The position numbers were made by a program, and so were the translations under genes. Under the pieces are notes generated by a model. It was not told the origin of the DNA and ran no database searches. It was given only the letters and a program-made list of their open reading frames with translations. From assembly GCA_021151605.1 (NCBI GenBank), contig JAGKWZ010000265.1, forward strand, positions 1 through 12,106: a stretch of 12,106 bases of DNA, written 5' to 3'. Origin of the DNA: Verrucomicrobiaceae bacterium (GTDB lineage Bacteria > Verrucomicrobiota > Verrucomicrobiia > Verrucomicrobiales > Verrucomicrobiaceae). Every line of letters begins with the position of its first letter. Position 1 is the stretch's first letter. Below are positions 1 through 5,747 of the stretch, one piece after another.

Positions 1-2
1 TC

Positions 3-674
3 GCGAACCTCGAGCGCCTCCACCTCGAAAACACCAAGGTCACCGACGCAGGCATCGCCAAACTCGGCGCACTCGCCAAGCTCGAATACCTCAATCTCTA
101 CGGCACCAAAACAACCGATGCAGGCATCAGCAAACTCAGCACCGCCAAAGGCCTGAAGAAGCTCTTTGCCTGGCAGACCGGCGTGACGAAAGCTGGAGCC
201 ACCGCCCTCGAAGGTCAGATCCCCGGCTTGAAAGTGAACGTCGGCCTGAGCGAAGCCGAGATCGCCGCCCTCACTGCTCCGCCGCCTGCACCTCCCGCAC
301 CACCACCAGCTCCCGCCAAACCAGACGCAGCGAAGAAAGCCGACCCCAAAGCTGCTCCAGCCGCAAAACCTGCGACAGGTGGAAGCGACGTGATCAAATC
401 GGCCATGAAGACCTACTTCAAGCCCGATGACGCTCTTTGCAAAAAGGTCTCCGGTGGCACCGCCAGCGATGCCGACCTGGCTACCATGCTGAAAATCTGC
501 CAGGACATCTGCGCCGCCACCCCACCGAAAGGTGACAAAGCCGCCTGGGTCGCCAAATGCCAGGCACTCGTCGGTGCTGTGAAGAAGATCCAGGCCAAGG
601 ACGCAACCGCCGTCGCTGCCTTCAAGACGGCCGTGAACTGCAAAGCCTGCCACACGGATCACAAGGGCTCTTAA
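3..674 (+). CDS. LRR protein with C-terminal cytochrome c'-like haem domain (5' partial)
   Basis: The open frame enters from the left edge, so the true start lies outside the window; the GTG at 183 is only an internal codon. The first ~75 residues are about three leucine-rich repeats of ~24 residues (pattern L-x-x-L-x-L-x-x-T-x-V-T-D-A-G). A Pro/Ala/Lys-rich linker follows at about nt 270-375. The last ~100 residues look like a four-helix class II cytochrome (cytochrome c' type): an opening AMKTYFK helix and a single CKACH haem motif at 639-653 very near the C-terminus, followed by TDHK. Four further cysteines in this domain are unusual. Secretion is inferred from the haem motif. Similar LRR/haem fusions occur in Verrucomicrobiota and Planctomycetes. 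The downstream System II genes would supply its haem attachment. The partner and substrate of the LRR part are unknown. Confidence 0.85.
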   Translation, partial: ANLERLHLENTKVTDAGIAKLGALAKLEYLNLYGTKTTDAGISKLSTAKGLKKLFAWQTGVTKAGATALEGQIPGLKVNVGLSEAEIAALTAPPPAPPAPPPAPAKPDAAKKADPKAAPAAKPATGGSDVIKSAMKTYFKPDDALCKKVSGGTASDADLATMLKICQDICAATPPKGDKAAWVAKCQALVGAVKKIQAKDATAVAAFKTAVNCKACHTDHKGS

Positions 675-708
675 TTCACCCGTTCCTGCAAGCCTCGACA
701 AATCATCT

Positions 709-740
709 GGAGGCCGACAATGCGTCGGCCTCTTCCTTTT
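709..740 (+). terminator. Rho-independent terminator of the LRR/cytochrome gene
   Basis: A perfect 9-bp stem (GAGGCCGAC at 710-718, GTCGGCCTC at 724-732) with a 5-nt loop is followed by TTCCTTTT. It begins 35 nt after the stop codon of the LRR/cytochrome gene. It should separate that gene from the cytochrome c maturation operon that follows. Confidence 0.8.
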
Positions 741-744
741 AAGA

Positions 745-759
745 GCGACCGATGGTCGC
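745..759. repeat. Short inverted repeat upstream of the lipoprotein gene
   Basis: GCGACC (745-750) and GGTCGC (754-759) form a perfect 6-bp palindrome around a GAT centre, about 95 nt before the lipoprotein start. It could be an operator or simply a chance hairpin. Nothing else is clear in the gap between 741 and 854. Confidence 0.3.
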
Positions 760-854
760 CATTTCACATCTCTGCACCGCCGCCTTTCGTATCTCCGTGG
801 TATTCACCGAGGTTGCTGCTAATCATCCCACCCCTCACGCGTTCCCCCCACACG

Positions 855-1517
855 ATGAAATTTCTCCAGCCATGCAACGCGTTGCTCGCGTGCAGCCTCC
901 TTTCCGTCTCCTGTGATCGTCTGGACGAGCGCGAACCCATCACGGAATCTCGCGAACTCTCCAGCTACGCCCGCAAGCCAAACGTCGATATCGACAGCGC
1001 CACGCGATTCTACGATCAGGCCGAGCCCGAGGAAGATCCGAACGCCCCGCGTGAGCATCCCCTCGTTTGGAAATCCCCCGAAGGCTGGACCGAGAAGCCC
1101 ACGAGCCAGATGCGCCTCATCGACTTCACCTTCGGCCCGAATGGCGAAGGCGAATGCTATCTCTCCGCCCTGCCCGGCCCAGCAGGTGGCCTCGCGGCAA
1201 ATATCAATCGCTGGCGTGGGCAGATAGGTGCAGCGCCACTGAGCGATGAAGAGATCGAAAAGCTGCCGCGCAAAAACTTCCTCGGTGGCCCTGCGCACTT
1301 CGTGAGTGTCGATGGCGATTTCAAAGGCATGGGAGATGCCGCTGATGCCAAAAAAGACTACCGCCTCTACGGCCTCATCCATCAAGCCGCTGAGCTTACC
1401 CTCTTCATCAAGATGACGGGCCCTAAAGCTCTCGTGGAGCAAAACACCGCCGCCTTCGAAGCCTTCTGCGCTTCTGTGGATTTCCGCAAACGCAGCCAGG
1501 AAGCACCCCAGCAATAA
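855..1517 (+). CDS. Putative lipoprotein of the cytochrome c maturation operon
   Basis: This encodes a 220-aa protein with a short hydrophobic N-terminus and possible lipobox cysteines at C20 (LSVSC) or, less likely, C13. I infer a membrane-anchored periplasmic or outer-membrane lipoprotein. After an acidic Pro/Glu-rich linker, the conserved-looking core begins around residue 75 with PEGWTEKP and continues with a GGLAANINRWRGQIG segment. I recognise this pattern only from uncharacterised Planctomycetes/Verrucomicrobiota proteins and assign no function. ATG 855 is preferred because it begins at the signal peptide; in-frame ATG 720 lies inside the preceding terminator hairpin and would add a Pro/Arg-rich leader. 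No Shine-Dalgarno site is visible. ResB starts 59 nt downstream, so an accessory role in haem handling or cytochrome assembly is possible but is inference. Confidence 0.75.
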   Translation: MKFLQPCNALLACSLLSVSCDRLDEREPITESRELSSYARKPNVDIDSATRFYDQAEPEEDPNAPREHPLVWKSPEGWTEKPTSQMRLIDFTFGPNGEGECYLSALPGPAGGLAANINRWRGQIGAAPLSDEEIEKLPRKNFLGGPAHFVSVDGDFKGMGDAADAKKDYRLYGLIHQAAELTLFIKMTGPKALVEQNTAAFEAFCASVDFRKRSQEAPQQ

Positions 1518-1576
1518 CCTTCAGGCTACGGCATTCCTTCGTCATTCGGATTTAGTCTTTCGCCATTTTCTCCACC

Positions 1577-2881
1577 GTGTCTTTCCTCTCTCGCACCTTC
1601 TCTTTCCTCGCCAGCTTCGGGCTCGCGACCGTCGTGCTCACGCTTCTGCTGGTGCTCACGTTTCTTGGCACACTTGAGCAGGCCGAGTTCGGCCTCGTCG
1701 CCAGTCAGGCACGCTATTTTGAGTCGATCTTTGTCGATCGTATCGACATCGGCGCGTGCTGGCGTGCGCTGGCGCTGGATGTGTATTGGAACATCGGCAA
1801 CGTCGTCCTGCCCACGCCTATCCTGCCTGGCGGTTACACGCTCATGGCCATCTTGTTCGTGAACATGTTCTGCGGCGGCATCATCCGCATCCGCAAAGCC
1901 CCGCGCACCGTCGGCATCGTCATCTCCCACTTCGCCATCCTCTTCATGATCGCATCGGGAGCGGTGACGTATCACTTCGCCAAAGAAGGCATGCTGAACC
2001 TCGCCGAAGGACAGACGCACGATGAATTTCAGAGCTTCCATGAGCGCGTGATCGAGATCGAAAAAGTGCAACCCGAGGGGCAAAAGCGCACGGCTCTCGT
2101 CATCGACCAGCGCCTCTTCACCGATCTCTCGAACAGCAGCGATCACGGCAAAGCGCGCACCTTCACGCACGACAGCCTGCCCTTCGACCTCACCATCACG
2201 AACTGGAAACAACACGCCGAACCCAAGCGCGACAAAGTCGGCGACCGTGGCGATGCGGTGGACGGCTTCTTCATCCAGGAACTCTCGAAGATCGATCCGA
2301 AAAACGGACAACTCCTCGCCGATGAAGCCCTCTCGCAGGCATGCATCGCCGTCGTGAAGGACAAAAAAGGCGGGCCTGAGCAACGCGGCATCCTTTGGGA
2401 ATATGCCGCCGCGCCGTGGACCGTCACCGTCGGCACCGACAAGTATCTCATCAACATCGGCCGCCGCAGTTACAAGCTGCCCTTCGCCATCCGTCTCGAT
2501 CACACCGAGCAGGAAAAGCACCCCGGCACTGAACGCGCCCGTCGCTTCGCCAGCAAGGTCACGAAGCTCCACGGCACCCGCGAAGAAAAACGCGAGGTCA
2601 CCATGAACGAGCCTGTGCGTGGCGAAGGTTACGCCATCTTCCAGAGCACCTTCGATGACGGCTCCCGCAGCCAGAGCAAAGTCAAAAGTTCCGGCTTCCA
2701 GGTTGTGGAAAATCCCTCCGACCACTGGCCGCTCATCTCCTGCATCATCGTCGCCATCGGCCTGCTCATTCACTTCGTCATGATGCTCTCACGCGCCATG
2801 AAGTGGAACCCCTGGATCGCCGTCACCGCCTCCCTCGTCATCACAGCCGGTGGCTTCATCGTCGCGTATTGGAAACTGTAA
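1577..2881 (+). CDS. resB: ResB-like cytochrome c biogenesis protein (System II)
   Basis: This is a 434-aa membrane protein with three N-terminal transmembrane segments (about residues 10-32, 93-112 and 115-137), a ~240-residue extracytoplasmic domain, and C-terminal membrane segments from about residue 383 to the end. The GFQVVENPSDHWP stretch just before the final helices matches the ResB family pattern. ResB (also called Ccs1) works with CcsA/CcsB to carry haem across the membrane and keep apocytochrome cysteines reduced for thioether formation. Start GTG 1577 is chosen because an in-frame TAG lies at 1553 and no ATG lies between; no Shine-Dalgarno site is evident. Its stop is 21 nt before ccsA, so the two are very probably co-transcribed and act as one complex. 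The pairing supports the ResB name more strongly than overall similarity judged by eye. Confidence 0.85.
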   Translation: MSFLSRTFSFLASFGLATVVLTLLLVLTFLGTLEQAEFGLVASQARYFESIFVDRIDIGACWRALALDVYWNIGNVVLPTPILPGGYTLMAILFVNMFCGGIIRIRKAPRTVGIVISHFAILFMIASGAVTYHFAKEGMLNLAEGQTHDEFQSFHERVIEIEKVQPEGQKRTALVIDQRLFTDLSNSSDHGKARTFTHDSLPFDLTITNWKQHAEPKRDKVGDRGDAVDGFFIQELSKIDPKNGQLLADEALSQACIAVVKDKKGGPEQRGILWEYAAAPWTVTVGTDKYLINIGRRSYKLPFAIRLDHTEQEKHPGTERARRFASKVTKLHGTREEKREVTMNEPVRGEGYAIFQSTFDDGSRSQSKVKSSGFQVVENPSDHWPLISCIIVAIGLLIHFVMMLSRAMKWNPWIAVTASLVITAGGFIVAYWKL

Positions 2882-2902
2882 GCCCTGAACCGCCCGCACC
2901 CT

Positions 2903-4885
2903 ATGTCACGCACCCTTTTCGCACTTGCCTCAGCTTTCATCCTCTCGGCATCTCAGGCCGCCGACCTCCCCGCGCTCGATCTCTTCCGCGATGCCGAGAT
3001 CACCGCGATCTACGATGCCATCCCCGTGCAGGAATCCGGCCGCATCAAGCCGCTGCAAAAGGTGGCCAACACCCGCCTGCTGAGCTTCCGCGCACGTCAG
3101 AGCATCTGGCTCACGGACAATGGCGAGATGGACGGCGGCAAGCCTCTCATCGATCCCGCCACGCAGAAGCCCATCGTCAAAGAAGGCGACAAGCCCGTGA
3201 AACTCACGGGCACGCAATGGCTGCTCATGACTTGGTTCCGGCCCGACATCGCGAGGACGGTGCCGCTTTTCAAAGTCGATAACTCCTCCGCCATCGCCGA
3301 GCTCGGCCTGCCCACGAAAGCCAAGCGCGACCAATACACCTACGCCGAGATCGAGCCCGCCCGCGATGTGCTCATGAAGAAGATGCGCGAATACCGCGAA
3401 CTGCCCGGGAAGTTGAGCCCTGAGCAGCGCATGATCGTGCAACTCGCCTCCAGCTACCTCGACTTCGAGATGATGATGGGCCACTTCGACTTCATCCGCG
3501 CACCCTTTGGCGAAGCCGAACTGCCCGCAGGAATCACCAAGCCCATCCGCCTTTCTCAAAGCCTGCCTAAAGTCCTCGAAGCGCTCAAGGCCGGCGGAGC
3601 GCCGATGCAGCTCCCATGGTTCCGTGAATTCTTCAAGACCGCCCTCGGAGCCATGATGTCTGGCAATGCCGAGTCCCAACTCCGCATCTTCCCGCTCACC
3701 GACAAAACCAAAGAAGTCTGGAGCGGTCCTGGCGAACTCTTTTTCGAAGCCATGAATGGCAGCGCCACACCGACCGCCGATCAGCTCCAGTGGCTCGCCA
3801 CCTATGAAGATGTCTTCCTGGCCCTGCCCGATGCCGCGAAATTCAAAGCCGCCTCGCAGACACTCCTCACGAAGATTCAAACCACGGCTAAAGAGCGCGG
3901 TGAGGCACAGCAGGTCGGACTGGAGCTGCATTCGATCAAAGCAGACTACTTCTTCAAAGCGCAGTGGGCCTTTCTCGTCGGGCTCGTGCTCGTCGGGCTC
4001 ACCTGGATCTCCCCCGGCTCGCGCTTTGACAAGATCTGCAAACTGCTCGCCTGGCTCGTTCTCGGCTATGCCACCGTGCTCGCCGTCGTCGGCGTCATCG
4101 TGCGCTGCCTCATCATGCAGCGTCCGCCCATCACCACGCTGTATGAGACCATGCTTTTCATCGGCTCCGCCTGCGCGCTCTTCGGTCTCATCGCCGAATG
4201 GATGACCAAGCGCGGGCTCGGCCTGCTCATTGCCGCCGTGGCCGGTGGTGCGTGCATGTTCCTCTCCATCCAGTTTGATACGGCGGAGGCCACGGACAAT
4301 CTCCAGCAGCTCCAGGCTGTGCTCATCACGAACTTCTGGCTCTCCACCCATGTGCCCATCATCAATCTCGGCTACGCCGCCTGCATGGTCGCAGCGCTGA
4401 TCTCGATGATTTACTTCATCCAGCGCATCTTCGGCATCACTAAGACAGGACAGGAGAATGCCCGCTTTATGACCAAGGTCGCCTATGGCTTCGTCGCCAC
4501 AGGACTGCTGCTCTCCCTCGTAGGCACCGTGCTCGGCGGCATCTGGGCGAACTACAGTTGGGGCCGCTTCTGGGGCTGGGACCCGAAGGAAAACGGCGCA
4601 CTCATGATCGTACTCATGTGCCTCGTCATCCTCCACGCCCGCCTCGGCGGCTACATCCGCGAGATCGGCCTGCACTGCTGCAATCTCATCCTCGGCTGCA
4701 TCGTCATCTTCTCCTGGTTCGGAGTGAATCAACTCGGTGTCGGTCTCCACGCCTACGGCTTCACTGATGGGACTTGGCCGAAAATCTACGCCTTCTGGCT
4801 CTTCCAGATCGCTCTACTTTGCTACGGCATGTTCATCGCTTGGCGCGAAGGCCGCGTGGTCAAGAGCAAGCTCGCAGCTTATTGA
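2903..4885 (+). CDS. ccsA: CcsA/CcsB-like cytochrome c haem lyase with long periplasmic N-terminal domain
   Basis: This 660-aa protein has a signal peptide (residues 1-20, ending SQA-AD), an exported domain of ~330 residues, then about nine transmembrane helices from residue ~352. The membrane part carries the tryptophan-rich haem-binding signature W553-G-R-F-W557-G-W559-D560-P-K-E-N and a TLYE segment near residue 412. It also has two histidines expected to act as external haem ligands: H483 in LSTHVP and H616 in GVGLHAYGF. These are hallmarks of the CcsA/CcmC/CcmF haem-handling family. With ResB it should complete the System II cytochrome c synthetase. CcsA proteins of Gram-positives and plastids are about 300-400 aa; here the excess is entirely the N-terminal exported domain, whose function I do not recognise. 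No Shine-Dalgarno site is visible before ATG 2903. Confidence 0.92.
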   Translation: MSRTLFALASAFILSASQAADLPALDLFRDAEITAIYDAIPVQESGRIKPLQKVANTRLLSFRARQSIWLTDNGEMDGGKPLIDPATQKPIVKEGDKPVKLTGTQWLLMTWFRPDIARTVPLFKVDNSSAIAELGLPTKAKRDQYTYAEIEPARDVLMKKMREYRELPGKLSPEQRMIVQLASSYLDFEMMMGHFDFIRAPFGEAELPAGITKPIRLSQSLPKVLEALKAGGAPMQLPWFREFFKTALGAMMSGNAESQLRIFPLTDKTKEVWSGPGELFFEAMNGSATPTADQLQWLATYEDVFLALPDAAKFKAASQTLLTKIQTTAKERGEAQQVGLELHSIKADYFFKAQWAFLVGLVLVGLTWISPGSRFDKICKLLAWLVLGYATVLAVVGVIVRCLIMQRPPITTLYETMLFIGSACALFGLIAEWMTKRGLGLLIAAVAGGACMFLSIQFDTAEATDNLQQLQAVLITNFWLSTHVPIINLGYAACMVAALISMIYFIQRIFGITKTGQENARFMTKVAYGFVATGLLLSLVGTVLGGIWANYSWGRFWGWDPKENGALMIVLMCLVILHARLGGYIREIGLHCCNLILGCIVIFSWFGVNQLGVGLHAYGFTDGTWPKIYAFWLFQIALLCYGMFIAWREGRVVKSKLAAY

Positions 4886-4897
4886 TTTTGGTCGTGA

Positions 4898-4924
4898 GAA
4901 GGATGGATCTTCATGCCGTCCTTC
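4898..4924. terminator. Possible hairpin terminator between ccsA and tRNA-Ser
   Basis: GAAGGATGG (4898-4906) pairs with CCGTCCTTC (4916-4924) with one T-G wobble and a 9-nt loop. It starts 12 nt after the ccsA stop. It lies between the convergent ends of ccsA (plus) and tRNA-Ser (minus) and could serve both. Neither side has a strong T-tract, so the call is weak. Confidence 0.4.
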
Positions 4925-4948
4925 GGGTTTCCTGGTCTAATTTAACAG

Positions 4949-5039
4949 TGGCGGTGAGGGAGGGATTCGAACCCTCGGTAGCGGATAAGGCTACGCATCT
5001 TTAGCAAAGATGTGCTTTCGACCACTCAGCCACCTCACC
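4949..5039 (-). tRNA. tRNA-Ser (anticodon GCU)
   Basis: Read on the minus strand this folds as a class II tRNA. The acceptor GGTGAGG (5033-5039) pairs with CCTCACC (4953-4959). The anticodon stem CATCT/AGATG encloses TTGCTAA, giving anticodon GCT at 5003-5005. A long variable arm and a T-loop GGTTCGAATCC follow. The discriminator is G, and the CCA is encoded at 4949-4951. It decodes AGC/AGU serine codons. The long variable arm agrees with serine identity. Confidence 0.97.
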
Positions 5040-5073
5040 AAAACTGTTTTCCCCGCAGCTCGCGGGAGGGCGC

Positions 5074-5103
5074 TATTTATCCCGACACGGGCGCGAACGT
5101 CAA
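5074..5103 (-). promoter_or_regulatory. Sigma70-like promoter for tRNA-Ser
   Basis: On the minus strand TTGACG (5098-5103) is followed, after an 18-nt spacer, by TAAATA (5074-5079). The predicted transcript would start about 25-30 nt before the tRNA 5' end at 5039. The position, orientation and near-consensus -35 box make this a credible housekeeping promoter. Confidence 0.55.
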
Positions 5104-5250
5104 CGCAAAAGATGCTTCTCAACGAATCAATTTTCCATGCTGCGCTCTACAGTGATGATTCAGATCTCATTCACTCCAAGTCTCGTTCACGCCAAGCTCA
5201 GGAATTAAGTTGAAACTAGGGCTCAAGAAATCTTCATTCAACGATACATC

Positions 5251-5658
5251 ATGCCACTCCCTGACCTCCCTCTGACCACGCCGTCGCTTTTGTTTCCGGC
5301 GATCTCCCTGCTGATGCTGGCTTACACGAACCGGTTCCTGGGATTGGCGAGTGTCGTGCGGGGGCTACATGCGAACTGACAGACGACGCAGGAGCCGCTG
5401 CTGCTGGCGCAAATCAGGAATCTGCGAAAGCGCATCCAGATCATCAAGAACATGCAGACGCTGGGCGTGCTGAGCCTGATGTTTTGTGTGGTGAGCATGA
5501 CGCTGCTTTTCTTTGACCGGCAGGCGGGCGGGCAGGTGGCCTTTGGGGTGAGTCTGGTTCTGATGCTCAGCTCCCTGACGCTCTCGCTCGTAGAGATCCA
5601 GATGTCCGGGACGGCACTGGACCTGCAATTGAAGGATGTGAAGTGCCGGGAGGGATGA
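5251..5658 (+). pseudogene. DUF2721-like membrane protein gene interrupted by an in-frame TGA
   Basis: One continuous frame runs from ATG 5251 to TGA 5656-5658, broken only by TGA at 5377-5379 (codon 43). Coding similarity is present on both sides. The first part has LTTPSLLFPAISLLMLAYTNRFL and then ...VVRGLHAN. The second part has LLLAQIRNLRKRIQIIKNMQTLGVLS, two hydrophobic helices and SLVEIQMSGTALDLQL. This is the pattern I know from the small three-helix DUF2721 family, whose function is not known. The frame is the same before and after the stop, so a single base substitution or a sequencing error explains it best. A shorter product could in principle restart at ATG 5452, but it would lack the first helix. 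No Shine-Dalgarno site precedes ATG 5251. The start region (5104-5250) otherwise holds nothing I can name. Confidence 0.7.
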
Positions 5659-5681
5659 AGCGAGGCGGCTGCGCCTATCCC

Positions 5682-5715
5682 AAAAATACCGGAAGCCGTG
5701 CTGCGTTGGGCTGGA
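5682..5715 (+). promoter_or_regulatory. Upstream repeat element, copy 1
   Basis: AAAAATACCGGAAGC (5682-5696) is identical to 9317-9331. The similarity continues ungapped to position 5715, giving 27 of 34 matches by my count and ending in GCTGGA in both copies. It lies 78 nt before ATG 5760 of the PVC-type haem protein. Shared spacing upstream of two unrelated genes suggests a promoter or regulator-binding site. I cannot assign the sigma factor or protein. Confidence 0.45.
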
Positions 5716-5747
5716 TGTTGGCTTGTCTGGGGCGTTGTTAAGGGACC

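Noticed and set aside
720..854. Upstream start for the lipoprotein at ATG 720
   Set aside because: The codon lies in the loop of the preceding terminator, and the extra 45 residues are Pro/Arg-rich and non-conserved in style. ATG 855 gives a proper signal peptide.
1526..2773. 415-codon minus-strand frame opposite resB
   Set aside because: Low-complexity acidic/Arg-rich translation. The plus frame encodes the expected membrane helices of ResB.
2930..4750. 606-codon open frame on the minus strand opposite ccsA
   Set aside because: It is a shadow of GC-rich codons. Its translation is an Asp/Glu/His/Gly-rich string without family features, while the plus frame has clear CcsA motifs.
5010..5213. 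67-codon plus-strand frame overlapping the tRNA
   Set aside because: It begins inside the tRNA and runs across its promoter; the translation shows no recognisable protein features.
4949..5250. tRNA-Ser as an integration site for a genomic island
   Set aside because: The tRNA 3' end faces ccsA directly, with no integrase and no repeated tRNA 3' fragment seen in the window.
5377..5379. TGA read as selenocysteine in the DUF2721-like gene
   Set aside because: The position is not a cysteine or redox site in the family as I know it, and I see no strong hairpin immediately after the TGA.
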